Shown here piece after piece: positions 23,840 to 36,818 of a stretch of DNA of 64,000 nucleotides. The DNA lies in the NCBI GenBank assembly GCA_040954595.2, contig CM082579.2, positions 3,472,001 through 3,536,000 on the forward strand, written 5' to 3'. Position 1 is the first letter of the stretch. Each line of letters begins with the position of its first letter. The translations under genes were made by a program, and so were the position numbers. The notes under the pieces are model-generated. The model did no database searches. It saw nothing but the letters and a program-made list of their open reading frames with translations, and was not told the DNA's origin. Source of the stretch: Balanoglossus misakiensis. Lineage: Eukaryota; Hemichordata.

Positions 23840-26800
23840 ATGCTTTACCGTCTATCTACACAAGGGCGCTTGTTCCAAAGGAACCTGTTTAACATTTTGT
23901 CCAAAGTGTCACCAACGAAGAGTGTGCAATCTTCCTGTTTATCATTGCAGCAGTCGACAAAAGGTAAAACCATTATTATTGACATAAACCCTCACAGTAA
24001 TATTTTTTATGTAATGCAGGATTTTACAGAATAATACTGCACGGAATACTAGGTGGTTTATGCCTCGCCTTGTTCCCTTTTTGGTAGCCTAAAACAGCTT
24101 TACTACAAAACCTGGTTTACTATTATGCTGTGCCCCACTGCCAGTGGACATTGCATTATCTTCTGCTCACAGCATTTGCATAATCACAGTGAAAATCATG
24201 TGATGACAAGATTCATTTTCAATACACAGGCAGAAATGTATTCAGATGACATTTGTATTATGCTTTTGTTCTAATTCAATGCGTCTAAAGTGATCAAATG
24301 CCATAAGCACAAACTATTATATATTTTTATGAAATATTTTTTTTATAAAATGTCAGTGGTGAAGAAATTTGGCTGAAGTGCTGGTTTTATATATTATTAT
24401 TGTTATTAGTGCTGCTGCTATTATTATTCCTACACTATATCACTATTTGTGTACTTTCAATACAGAATCAAAACTACTGCAAATTGCAATGTGTATGAAT
24501 GTATGAATGAAAAAAGGAAAACTTCACTTGGGGGTTTCAGGATTCAAGATCTTATTTTATGTTTCAGTTTGTAGAAGACATCACCATGTTCTTTCAAGAG
24601 ACTGGTACCTTTTTCACTGCAACAACTCCAAACACAGCTGCTGTTGCAACCTTCCAAGGACCTCAAACCAATACTCGGTCAGGTATTTAAGAAGCAGTGG
24701 TCGAAATGGCAAAGAGACGTCCAGTGGCAGTGGTGACAAGAAACAAGACAAGGCAGCAGAGGAAGGAACAAGCGAACCTTCAAGTGAAGATGCAATTATC
24801 AAAGGTAAGGCTCTGTTTGAAAATACTGCATATGTGACACATGGATGGATAAATGGATGGACTATGCCAAGGGAAAGTATTGAAAAGTTTCTACTACCCG
24901 GTAATGATGTGCCTATTACTTTTTGCAGTAAAACCGGGCATCAGAAGGAGAAAGAGGATAGACTACAGCAAGCAGTACACCGATAATAATACCATCACTG
25001 CCACCAGAGCTATGAAGGAATATTTACTCAAGTCAAGGTAAAAATAAGAATCATTTGTGTGTGTTTGTGGTGGAAAGAAGAAGGGGGAGAGGGGAGTGAG
25101 ATGGAAAAGAAGGGTAAGGGGCAGACTCATGGCCCAAGATCAGATTCCAGGAGGTCAAATGTTGCCTCAATTATAGGATTCGAATTATTCATTAAACAAT
25201 TTTTTTTGTGTCGGTAGTGACCTGGAAGGAATCAGGACGACAAGGAGGAGAAGTGCCTATGATGAAGCTAAAGATGAGACTGGAATGATGGTTTATTTAA
25301 GATTAGACGTGGAAGCCAGGTATTTGGGTTTTGTTGTTTACAATCAAGGTGGAAAATATGCCAATATTATTATTATGGTAAAGAAAATTTCATTGAATCT
25401 TGCAAGGTCTTTAGAGGAAAGCATCTATCTTGCAAATACCTGAGGAATACCATCAAAATGGGAGCAGAGTGTCATTGATGCTATTTTCCCCCCACCAGGG
25501 CCATGGAAGTATGGGGAAGCAAAGAGGCGATGGACAGAGAGAGGAAGAAGAGACAAAAGCAACTGGAGATTTACAAAGAACGTGAGAAACGTCTACTGAA
25601 TCTTCAAGACTGATTCATAACATGCTTTCTTTTCCTTGTGTGTGTCACGTGCGGGACCATCATGACATTTGAATGTTGATAGAACTGTATTGGAATCTCT
25701 TCAGTTAAGTTTTAAGCAGAAACAGATATATATATTCTGTTGCAGTGGGAAAAGAAAACATTCTACCAGCTGAATGAATTGCTATTTACCAGTGTATGTT
25801 CTCTCCTGTCTTTCACAGATGTGTTTTTACTGAAGAAAGCCATGAAGGAACACCAGCAGTTCTACGGCACTAGTCAGGTAGAAGTTCCTTATCTCTTTGG
25901 TTCAACTTCTGGCATTAAAGAATTACTGCGAAAGGTATTATCAGCATGATGTTCCCTTGCTGTCTCCATTGCTGCGTCGGCAATCTTTGCTGCTTTGCTC
26001 TGCTCTATGCAAGTTGGGGCCAACAATAACAGCATGTTAGCTCTCTACTTGTTTCTTAAATATTCTCTGTCTAAATCTCCAATTGTTAAGAAAAAAGTTT
26101 GACATTTGTGCATGTGATTTGACATGAAGATGATTAAGTGCATGAACTAGAGGAAAGAAAATAGTGAAACACTGTGTAGATTAGTATGGACTAACAACAT
26201 TTCATAGCTGATATTGAGTGAGCACCATCCAATATCTGATGTGTCTCTTACATCTTACAGCCCAGAGGCAGTATGTTTCAAGGTTCAGGAAGAGTTGTAC
26301 TCACAGCTATTGCCATGTAAGTCTATCTCTTTTAGTTATACTTTCAAGATGTGTGGATTTCTATGCCCTTCTTGTCTTTTATGGGAACTATTGAGTCATC
26401 TGATGGTTGGCTCAAACCATTACTCCTTATCAGTACAATACGAAATCATTTATGTTTGTTGCAGAAATGGCCTCAACTTCATATTTAAGCTTGGAGCTTG
26501 GCTTTACTCAGGATCAGCCAGTATGTTTTCCGAGGCAATACATTCCCTGGCAGACACCTGCAATCAGATTATCCTAGCCTTTGGAATTTACCACTCTATC
26601 AGGAAACCCTCACCCGACCATCCGTGAGTATCCATGTTTTTCCGGCATTCCGTTCTGAATGATATTTCCTGTGGTGTTAATACCGGGACTGAAGTTAGTC
26701 TGGTCCTCACGAAACAAAAACTGACAACTGTTAGACGGTGAATGACCAAGGATGCACGCATACACATCTACAACATCTTAAATACATCATTGAGTTCTGT

Positions 26801-29191
26801 TGACATCTCTTTCCTTTTTTTGTCTCTCTCCCTGACATGACACAACAGCTATGGGTATTCCAATATGTTGTATGTATCCTCCCTGATCAGTGGAGTGGGT
26901 ATCTTCTGCCTGGGAGCTGGTCTGTCTGTCTACCATGGCATCACAGGGCTGATTGACCCGCACCCAATCGGCAGCCTCTTCTGGACCAGTTGTGTTCTGG
27001 CTGGGGCTCTAGTGTCCGAAGGAGGTAAGTGACCTCCATGCATGGGATATACTCAAAGAAAGTTTCGAGTCAAATTTGCTGATGCATGTATGTAGACATT
27101 TCTTCACACTGGGCCTGATAATGTGATGCAGTCATTCTGAATTCTGACTCCCTTTGCTAGGAAAGTGGGTGTTGAAGGTTGTGGGCCAGAGTCCTCCTAT
27201 ATTACAAATACATGTACATTGTTGGTGATGTTCTTACTTGAAGTCATGCTCATATTTTTTTCTGTTTCAGCAACATTAATTGTAGCATACAACGCAATTA
27301 AAAAGAGTGCCAAAGCAAAAGGACAGTCCATGAGAAATTACAGTAAGTATAAATACTATAGTTGTTATAACTTTAGTCATTGTTCTCAGTATTCTCAATT
27401 CTATACTCTATTTCATCATATTCTCATTTTTTCCCTTCTTAGTATATTATGCACGAGACCCTACAGTCAATGTGGTACTGCTTGAAGACTCGGCAGCTGT
27501 ACTGGGTGTAGCGATAGCCGCCACCTGTATTGGTCTTACCTCAGTGACTGGCAATCCGGTCTATGATTCAATCGGATCTATCGCTGTGGGAGGGTTACTG
27601 GCCATGGTGTCGTCATTCCTCATATACACCAATTCGGAAGTCTTACTGGGACGTGCAATACCCGAAGAGTCGCTGAGAAAAATCAGTGATGTCTTGGAAA
27701 ATGATGTCATGGTTAGGTAAGTGTGGAGCTTGTGGATTGACCGTCAAAGCTGTTTTGCTGCCCCACTACATTTTTGGCTGACCCAGACTGTGAACACCCT
27801 CACGTACCTATATGTGCAAGATGAGCGTTTACGTCCACGAGATATGGAAGATCCCTTACATGTAGTATTGACTGACAAACAACACCAAATCTGTTCTCCC
27901 CCACAGAGGTGTACACGACATCAAAGCCACTGACATGGGTGTGAACACAGTGCGGTTCAAGGCTGAAGTCGACTTTGACGGCAGGGAAATTACAAAATCT
28001 TATCTGGATGAACAAGATATTCAGCAACTTCTACAGGTAACGATCCAGGATTTCGACCCCATTTCCTTCCGTAGAGATCCAACTTTTGCCACAGAAAGTT
28101 ATGCCATGACAATTTGTTGCTGAATGCACAACCCACTTGTCTGGTAGCCGGGGAGCAACTTATTCGCAAGACTGGGATGTACCCCATTCCAGCATTTTAA
28201 GAACACTCACCTACTCAATAAAATGTTGTCAAGTTGTCAGATTGTTGATACACCACCCTTACATTATGCAATGTTATCACCCGGGCTTTGTCATAAATGG
28301 CCACTCAGTGAGTACATACAATGACAGTCAATGATGAATGAGGGTTGTCAATGTTTAATAGAACAGTGCTAATTTATGCACTCAATTAAAAAAACTGTAC
28401 ATGACAGGAGTAATACACCTCTCAAATGTCTCCTTTGACATTACATGTACTTGGCATTCACATTCTAGAGTGAAGGCTGCTTGCCTTTCATTTGGAAGGG
28501 CACGGTCACACCACGTGACCATGGGAAGGGTAATGATGTTATCACCTTGTTGGCTGCCCTTCAAAGCCTGGAAAGATAATCAGTGTTACCAGTTGTTGCT
28601 AGTGGGTCTAATTAGTCCGCGCTTCACACCTTGTTGTCATATTATCCAAACCAAATGAAAGCCTCACAAGACCAAATTAAAAACACAGGAACGATTTATG
28701 TGGTTATTTCAAAGACACAGAACATGCAGGGAGGAACTGTCGGTCAACAATATTTGGAATTACCATTTCACATATGATTTGTTTTGCTTATTCGCATGAT
28801 TTACAGGAAGTTCAGAGTTTTGAGTCGCTGGAAGAGATGGAGGCTTTTATGGTGAAACACGGCGAGAGAATTGTGGACCGACTCGGTGCTGAGGTTGACA
28901 GAATAGAGAGGGAATTGAAGGCAAGTAGATATTCAAAGTGTTCGATAATTAAAGGGCCAGTACTAAACAATGGCTGAAAATGTTGTTGTTTTTGTTCTGT
29001 GTATCAACCACAGAATCTTGGGCTACTCATCCATTAAATTCCTGTGTTTTGGGGATATGTTCGTTTGTGTGGTGTTCATTGTTGTCATTGCCTGTGTGCT
29101 GATATTTGATGTAGCTAACTTTATTTTGAACATTTTAATTTTACAGAAACGCAATCCAGAAGTTCGTCATGTGGATTTGGAAGTCCTCTGA
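23840..29191 (+). CDS. SLC30A9: Zinc transporter ZnT9, mitochondrial cation diffusion facilitator
   Basis: Cation-diffusion-facilitator protein; the vertebrate orthologue exports zinc from mitochondria. Fourteen exons: 23840-23963, 24568-24804, 24929-25037, 25218-25319, 25499-25581, 25819-25877, 26261-26316, 26465-26623, 26849-27024, 27271-27342, 27443-27716, 27907-28036, 28807-28920, 29147-29191. The phases close to 579 residues (human about 568). The first 41 residues are Arg/Lys/Ser-rich and acid-free, as in a mitochondrial presequence. The mid-protein segment AMKEYLLKS followed by DLEGIRTTRRRSAYD matches the ZnT9-specific N-terminal region. The transmembrane domain starts near 250; metal-site residues His283/Asp287 lie in AIHSLADTCNQ, and LLEDSAAVLG carries the ZnT9-type Glu/Asp site. 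The C-terminal domain has VRFKAEVDFDGREITKSYL and ends KRNPEVRHVDLEVL. Two junctions are atypical: exon 5 ends at a C|GTGAGA donor, and the last intron uses a GC donor. Confidence 0.95.
28921..29146 (+). other. GC-AG intron of SLC30A9
   Basis: The last intron begins AAG|GCAAGT and ends TTTTACAG. Splicing at GC joins ELK to KRNPEVRHVDLEVL in phase 0, reproducing the invariant C-terminus of ZnT9 proteins. No GT donor nearby keeps that frame. GC donors with an otherwise strong AAG/GCAAGT match are a known minor class of U2-type introns. Confidence 0.85.
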
Positions 29192-29859
29192 TGATGGACA
29201 GCTGCCAAACTATAACGTCTTCTTTCAAAATCAAGAGTCATAATAATTGGTGGCTTGTGACAAATTCTTGTCACCATGACAACTGTTCTTCCAGCAACCC
29301 TCCAAGGTTCAGCCAATGTTTAATACATGTTACCCACCAGTTGAAAAAAACAGAAACACTGCTCATTTCAACACATACATAGATATACATGGATACATAA
29401 TTGTTCAGGTACATACATATGTATGTACGTACACACAAACACACATACATACATGCATGTCTACCTGCTCACAGGCACATGTACATGTATTGGGCAAATG
29501 TGTACATGCTCATGGAAATTCAGTGGTGCACATTTCTCTGGTTTGGTACACAGCACTACTTCTGTACTGGGGAATATTTCAACACACATTTAGCCTGAAA
29601 AGTTTCTTCATGTATAGAAGAAACTTAGCGAGCAAAAACCTATGACACAGATAACAGCAAATTTGGCAGATTTGAGATCGTTTGTCTCAAGTATGTGCAA
29701 TCTTTAAAGGGGAAAAAAACGTGGTAATCAGTGTCTGTCACAATAATGTGACATTCTGTGTATAAATTAAGAAGATGGATTTCTGGAACTGTTTTCTGAT
29801 ACATGTGATAATGTAAGTATTTCCAATATGTGTTGCGAGAACTAGTAAATTGTTGCCCA

Positions 29860-29865
29860 AATAAA
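29860..29865 (+). other. Candidate poly(A) signal of SLC30A9
   Basis: AATAAA about 670 bp past the SLC30A9 stop codon; it is the best canonical hexamer seen in the downstream AT-rich sequence. Confidence 0.35.
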
Positions 29866-30593
29866 TATTTAATCAAAATGTAATATCACCATGTACCTCC
29901 AATAACATCCCCTCTTCCCAATGGTATGCATACTCATGTGTCTGCACATTTCTTGGAGAGATTTCAATGCTTTTATGCACAATTCTCTGAGACACATGGA
30001 GTCTTACTGTGTTTGCCCTGGGCTGATGGGCACCAGATAGGTTGGTCCTCCCCCCCCCCCCCATCACCTCAAATTCATCCCCAGATAGTGAGCCCAACCA
30101 CACCATGACGGCGCTTTCCACAGAAACAAACCTTGAATCGGAATGGACGTAGATATCAGAATGGACCAAGATACAGACCGAATTGTTCACTCAATCATGG
30201 AGCTTCTACACTTCTTCAGCATCTGCTTCCCAAACATGGCAGTAGTCAGCGGGCAACATTTTTATTTCGGAGCGCGACTACTGGTACATTGGTTTGAGGG
30301 GAATCTGTGCCAGGTGGAGGGACAAGGACACCTTTTAGGACTCTTAAAGAACTGAAGTGATTTGTCTGCCAGTATTTGTCTCGTGTCCACCAATCAGTGA
30401 TTTTCTATATATCTCTTCTTCGCACCATGCAGTCAAGACCAACTTCATACCCGCACAACCATGGACATGGAACAAAGCAAGCGAAATTCCAGATACGAGC
30501 TGCACATACGGATCATGGTTTCACAGATGTACCCACAGGTACATGACAAACAACAGAGAACACATCATTCACCAATATGTAATTTTTAAAAAG
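29866..30593. other. Intergenic region between SLC30A9 and HMGB
   Basis: Convergent-gene spacer with a C11-12 homopolymer near 30051-30062 and short frames on both strands, none recognisable. Nothing else is seen. Confidence 0.45.
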
Positions 30594-30599
30594 TTTATT
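30594..30599 (-). other. Candidate poly(A) signal of the HMGB gene
   Basis: TTTATT on the plus strand (AATAAA on the minus strand), about 565 bp past the HMGB stop codon in an AT-rich 3'UTR-like stretch. Confidence 0.4.
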
Positions 30600-31163
30600 T
30601 TAAATTTTGAATACTACCATTAAAAACACTTGGGAATAATGACTTTACATATCCAAAAAAATACTACATTAAACTAAGCTTAACATTGAAAACACGCAAG
30701 TTTTTTTTTTTTAAATCTTGAAAATCCTTTTACAAAGCGCACATAATTTGCTTCAATCTTACAGATTTCCTCAACGGGACCAAAGGAAGAGACATTCATT
30801 TCCTAATCGGGCAGTGTCATAAAATCACGACGCAACTGAATTTACTTTCATCATTGACTACAAAATATGACCCTGCAGTACTGCCACACAATCTATTTTC
30901 AGCTGACCTCAAAGGTTGAGGGAAAACAATACTATACAGTTTTAACTGCATGTAAATTTTAAAGATTCATGCCGTCTTAAACACAATGACATTTCAAAAA
31001 TCCAAAAAAATCACTGCATGTAAAACATTTGGATCCTTTTCAAAAAGCATTTTCTGCCTATGAGTATGGTTTCATAATATAATAATGACAAGGAGTATAT
31101 AATATTTCCAATAAACAGGTAAAAGTTTCACTATAGATGATCTGAGAGGGGATTGTGGCCATT

Positions 31164-32293
31164 TTACTCTTCATCACTTTCTTCTTCGCTTTCCTCACTT
31201 TCCTCCTCCTCTTCCTCAGAGCTGGATGTTTCAACCTTTTTGGGCACAGGTATTGCCTTCTTTGCTTGTTCGCCCTTAGCCTTTTTTGCCTTATAATCCG
31301 CAAGATCCTGCAAATAGTGAGAGAGACAAATTAGTAAACCACATGCGAAGAATGCAGATGCAATGAATTCCCAAAATTTGATTCTTGATTGATTCATGAC
31401 AAATCCATGCATCGAATGCTCTGGGCTTTCACAAGAACTGTCAATTCATGACCAACTTCAGCCCCATCAAATGTGACATGACACCATTCCTTGACAACTA
31501 AGGAAATGGACTGTCAGTTGAGTACTCACCTTTATATACTTCTGTTTACCCTTCTGTGCCTCTTTCTCATACCGTGACTTATCTGCAGGAGACACGTTTT
31601 TCCATGCGTCCCCAAGAGCCTTTGCAATTTCGCCCACTGACCAGTCTGGATGTTCCTTTTTGACTTTTCCACGTTCGTCATTGCAGAACAAAAAGAAGGG
31701 CGACCTGGAAAGAATGTTTGAACAATTGTGAGGGAGGAAGGCAGACAAAAAAAATCTATCTCCACTTTCATATTCAGTCTGTTTTTTATTTCAAAAAATA
31801 TTCAACAAAATCTAAATCTGGATCAGAAAGAATCCTACGCATAGAATCTAAACTCAATCCACTTACAAGTTGCGTTTCGGTGCATCTGGGTCCTTGCGCT
31901 TACGCTTGCCCTTGGCCTCTCCCTTTGGTGGCTTGTAATGCTCCATTTCAGCCTGGTATCTACCCTTGTCTCTATCTGCCAGGTCGTGGAACACCTTCTT
32001 TTCCTTGTCGATCATTTTCTGAAAGCAGAGCATGTTGAAATTTTGAGTACAAGCCAACTCGGGTAGTCTACTACCCCCATAACTCTTTCACCGTCCCGCT
32101 TTGCTCCAAAACTATAAGGTCATACAATAGTCAAGCTCACCTTCCACCTTTCGGCACATTTCTTAGAGAATTCTGCAAATTCAACACGACCCTCTGGGTA
32201 CTGCTTCTTGTGTTCTATTCTGCATTGCTGTACGAAAAAGGCGTACGCAGACATCCTTCCTTTGGGCTTCTTGGAGTCCCGTGGCTTACCCAT
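31164..32293 (-). CDS. HMGB: High mobility group box protein, HMGB1/2/3 type
   Basis: Abundant non-histone chromatin protein that bends DNA through two HMG boxes. Four coding exons, 5' to 3': 32293-32141, 32018-31867, 31704-31530, 31307-31164. The phases close to 207 residues (human HMGB1 is 215). Box A runs from about residue 8 ([45 protein letters not shown]). A basic linker ([15 protein letters not shown]) leads into box B ([53 protein letters not shown]). The last 20 residues, 188-207, are almost entirely Glu/Asp/Ser, the regulatory acidic tail of the family. The start ATG opens [10 protein letters not shown], close to the vertebrate MGKGDPKKP. A non-coding first exon near 34.2 kb is proposed separately. 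It cannot be assigned to one vertebrate paralogue. Confidence 0.96.
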
Positions 32294-34196
32294 GGTGCAG
32301 CTTCGAGACGACAGCCAAGAACAAGGTAAATATCTGGAAGAAAGAGGAAATACTATTTATCATACTGTTAATAAGTTGAAAATGTCACAATTCTGCCTCT
32401 GAGTTTTTTTTTACGAAGAACAAAAACATACAGGTACTATCCATTATGATTCCATTTGACACTAGGCAAAGGCTGTCTGCATGAATTTAAAAAGCTTGAA
32501 ATGCGTAATATAATTTTCAGTTCATGTTTAAAAAGGCTAGTCTGGTCACAAAAAATGAACAAGGGAAATTTGGGATTCCGATACCAAGTTCTAATAGGAT
32601 GTACAGTTATAACCATGGACAGAGGCATTTAGTGAGTATGGCCATCTTCAAGAAGAAACAAGCAGTACATACTGTGATACGGTAGAAAAATAAACCCTTT
32701 GCTCGAAAAATTAATAAAAATGCCTTTGATTCTCAATTTAAATCATTGTACACATTCAACAATATGCCATATGCACAACACACTACCTGCCCAAATAAAT
32801 CCATATACCTGTGCCATTCATATGGAAATGCCCTGAATAACAACTGGACCACCAATTACAAAATTTGGGAAGAAAGACGAAATTTTCCAAAATGACCTGT
32901 AAAATGTGTCAAGGGACCATCTTACCCCCAGCATTAAACAAACAACATGTTTTCGAAACACAAGGGTTGGCTTGATAATTCGGTACTTGCAATCGAATGA
33001 GTCTACCTGCCCAGCTTGCTATGGTCCCACATTCAGCTACCCAAAGGATCGCCCAGAAATTTGAACAAGGAAAAAATTTTCTGACCCCATCAAATCACAC
33101 GAACCGCCTCATTAACATTTGCAGAAATGTCTAATTTCTTCAGCAATGTAACAGGAAAACGACAAACGGTTCAAAAATAACTTTTGGGAAACTTTGAAAT
33201 TGGGTGCCTTGTGCTATGTATTAAGCCCGGTAGTGCCATGGGTAAAATGCAGTTTTTGTGTTTCAGACGTTTTTCACTTGTCAAACCAGACCGCGCATAA
33301 ATTTTCCTGAAACGACAACCCACGAGACAAAGAAAACTCCATCATGGCGGTTAAAACCGCCCAACGAAACAGAAATGATGAATAAAATAGACAGAATCAA
33401 GTTGAGAGATAAAACTACACACCAAGTATAAATTGTATAGTACTAGTGGTTTGCTATGGAGCGTTCAAACGCAGCTAGATCCCATACAAAATGCAGTCAA
33501 TATGGCTATGGCGTCATGTAAAAACATGGCTGGTTTTCGGAGGTCAAACAAAGCCAAAAAACAACGTCAGTAAACTGGTGATCTTTGGGCTTGTCAATGA
33601 AACACCCGCTAAAATTAATCTAAGAGGCGGAAAATGTGGGTTAAATTGAAAAATTATTGTTTTATAAGAAACCGCGTTTCGTTTGTTACTGGTTGGTAGA
33701 CTTACATTGGATTCTATAGGCGACTAGAGGAGATTTTTTACAAGGGAGAAAATATGGGCGAAATTTTACACGGCTTTCTCCATAGGCATGACTAGACAAA
33801 GAACCTGTCAAATAAAATCGCGTAAAACTCCAAAACTACACCATGAAAACCACTGAAAACTTACCAGTACAATAGAAAGGAGTGACAGATTGGGTCAGTT
33901 ATAAGAAAATGAAGAATAAATGCAACGGAAGAGCACAAAATGAAAATCGAAAAGACTTGGCGCGCACTCGCTGTTGTAAACCATTGACCTAATGGGCCGC
34001 CATTGCTGTCTGTGCAGTCCTATGAAGATATATTTCTGCAATTTTACATGACACTTTTCAACACGAAATAGAATCGCGTATAAACGAGCCTCAGGAAAAA
34101 TTCTCGATAAAACCTAACCAGCGCAAATCAATGCTTTGCAAAATTTTGTCTTTTTTTTCTGGAGAAAAAATACCCAAAATACAAAATCGTACTTAC
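32294..34196 (-). other. Putative 5'UTR intron of the HMGB gene
   Basis: AT-rich sequence with no credible reading frame. On the minus strand it lies between a proposed non-coding exon ending in a CTAG|GTAAGT donor (34197) and the exon carrying the HMGB start codon, preceded by a pyrimidine-rich CTGTCGTCTCGAAG acceptor-like stretch. This is inference from splice signals. Confidence 0.45.
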
Positions 34197-34345
34197 CTAG
34201 GTGGAAAGCAGTAGAGTTGTTTGCAGGGAGCTACAGTACGAGACCCACGCTACTTATGCAAAATAAGCTCCTCACTCAAGGTAACAAATACTTCGCGTCG
34301 ATTGGCTAATTTGAACTTCCCGTAAAGTTTTCAACCAATAGCGTT
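34197..34345 (-). promoter_or_regulatory. Putative non-coding first exon and CCAAT-box promoter of HMGB
   Basis: A minus-strand exon-like segment ends at a strong CTAG|GTAAGT donor (exon edge 34197, upstream edge near 34250). Just upstream on that strand lie two CCAAT boxes in opposite orientation, ATTGG at 34301-34305 and CCAAT at 34335-34339. The combination fits a housekeeping-type HMGB promoter. Exact transcription start is unknown. Confidence 0.45.
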
Positions 34346-35573
34346 GGAGCGCAGCCCAAAGCATGGATAAGTGATCAATAACCATGCAGGGACTGGCAGG
34401 GACTGGTTATGTTAATATTCACGTGACTGAATTAGCGGGAATAGACACAAGAGACATGATTAGATGACAGATATGTTGTAAAATTATACTGGAGTCTGGG
34501 TAATCTCATAGGGCATATCTCCGTTCGACGTCATTGAAAAGGACTGATTCGCTGAAAAAAGTCAATTTCCCTGATTGTTTGGCCACCATGTAGTTTGACT
34601 ATAATTTTCACAAGTAAATGAAGGTCTACCATGTTCATAAAACGCCGATACAGTCCGCATTTTATATACAGGAATAGGATAATTCCGGAGACAAGACTCG
34701 AAGTGACAGCGCAACTGAGTGTCATATGAGAGTAAAAAAATATAGTACATGTAGTAATAACTAGACAATTAGCTTTAATTAATGGATCAACTATACACTT
34801 AGATCTTTTTCTTGTTATGTTTCAACTTCTCTGCTGGGGATCTCTGTTTTAACTTTTATACTTTTCAGTCTTATTTATTTTCAATGTTTCTCCAAAACTT
34901 TAAAAATGGTCTATTACAACGATCAACTTGGTATAAAGTGAGCGTCACCACAGACAATCTGTGCACTAAGATCGCCGTGAAAGAGGTGGGGAAGACCTAC
35001 AACAATTTAATGTCGAAATTTATGCATCTCTTCCTCATAAAGTACAGTTTTCTTGGACTATCTGTGCATAAAAATACCAAGTACCCATTGCCAACACACC
35101 TGCCTGTATTGTTATATAGATAAACGCAAGTCCAAAAAGTCCATGACTTGTTATGAATGAAATATCCCATGCATCGAAACCGCAAGATATGCCCGACTTC
35201 GATAACATATAAAATTTCAGTGTAACTTTACATCTTCATCTGCAGGTCAAAAGGACGACATTGCATAGCAAACCAAATTAATGACTTTGGCAATCGACCA
35301 CTGAGAAAAATGAGAGAAAAAAAAAAGTCTGAAACAAAAGTAATATAGTTTTCATGTGTTACAAACTGTATTGAACTTTAATAACAAAGTCACTTATCAA
35401 AGTAAGGAAAGCTTGTTCCCTTGATAAATTCCTCATTATATCATAATTTCCCTAAAAAAATCTTTGACTGGTAGCCTAAATGCAACGCATCATTGCAAGA
35501 AGTTAGTGTTGTCACGTCGGCGTTTTAAAAACAAGTGTGACACCCACACCGTAAAAGGAGGGCTATGCAACGA
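34346..35573. other. Intergenic spacer between divergent HMGB and SAP30L genes
   Basis: AT-rich DNA with only short frames of no recognisable composition. It probably contains distal promoter elements of either gene; none can be named. Confidence 0.4.
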
Positions 35574-36195
35574 CCAATCAAATACGAGTTTGGTGAGCAC
35601 GTGACGGGTCACAGGTCTGCTTTGTGGACGTTACGGTCATCATACGTGTGTTCTGCAGTGTGCTGTGCTTATTTGCCGTGGTACATGGTGACGACTTATC
35701 GTAACTAAGGTACCGATATCGCAGTATTGTGGACATTTTGACACCAGCAACAGTCCTGTGAGATTTCTTGATTCTTGTCGACACAGACGCCGACTCGGTT
35801 ATTTTTCCGCACTCGCACACCGCGCTGCGTTGGGCTGGGGTTCGTGCGCCGCGCCGACAACATTGGCACGCGTGCGTGCGACTGGTTTTGAAGCCAATAT
35901 TTTGTGAGAAAGCGAAGCTATCTTGCCAGTCGGCGTGATCAACAGCGGGCGTTACTGTCCCAAGTATCATTGAACTCTGTGTTAATTCCGAAGAGTTCTC
36001 TGATAAACCTGCGAACGATCGCTGTTGCTTCATCCAGTAACTGTTGTCGATTACCGGGAGGTCGAGGTGGGATAGGACGACTCGTGGACTGCACTGCGTC
36101 TGCGACTGTGACTGGAAAGCAGAGAATTCAAATATTTCGCCAGTCTTCTGTACGGTACAGAAGTAACTGTATTTTATGGCTGTTGGGTCGGAACG
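35574..36195 (+). promoter_or_regulatory. Putative promoter and non-coding first exon of SAP30L
   Basis: A local rise in GC and CpG content begins here, next to a CCAAT box (35574-35578, CCAATCA). A good donor ACG|GTAAGT ends a possible 5'UTR exon at 36195, and the first coding exon has its acceptor (TTTCCACAG) at 36802. Both strands carry 100-150 codon frames in this GC-richer stretch, but neither resembles a protein. The intron 36196-36802 is otherwise empty. Confidence 0.4.
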
Positions 36196-36818
36196 GTAAG
36201 TTTTGACGTTTTACTAGTGATTTATTCGTACTTCCACATATGAAAACCTGTCCGACGGCGACGTGAAATGTACTGACTGACGGTTCACATTTGGCCATTG
36301 TTTATCATTTCGCTCGAAATGAACACGGCCTTCACGCAGTAGATGTCCGGCCGCCATTCCATATGTAAACAATAGCAACGGCGACAACTGCTGTTCAATG
36401 TGCAGTTGCTGCTATTTTCTGCTTTCGTTTGTTATTGCCGTGGTTCGCCTGGCCATGCTGAGTATCTGTAGCGCAACCCTACCACTCCCCCGAGCTGAGC
36501 CCAGCTGTTTGTGTTGGGAGTGGTGGCGCGCAGGGCTACGCATCATCAGATGTAAAGTAAGTTTGCTGCAGTTTCATAGCCCCACAATAGTCGATTGACG
36601 ATTATTGTGTTGCTTTTGGACGACCACACCTCCCCGTCCATCACAAAATCGTCAAGCAGAGCTGTAGGGCTACGAAACTGCAGCAACGGTAAAGTAACTT
36701 AGAGTCACAGAGTCGAAGTTGTTAAACCATCTTGCTTGGACTCTGATACATAAATGTGAGGTGATTGGTAGAGTACATCTATACTTATATTGATTTCCAC
36801 AGCAACATACCAATGAAA

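Noticed and set aside
35578-36033. Minus-strand 151-codon frame upstream of SAP30L
   Set aside because: It lies in a GC/CpG-richer promoter-like stretch where long chance frames are expected; its composition is not protein-like and no splice or homology support exists.
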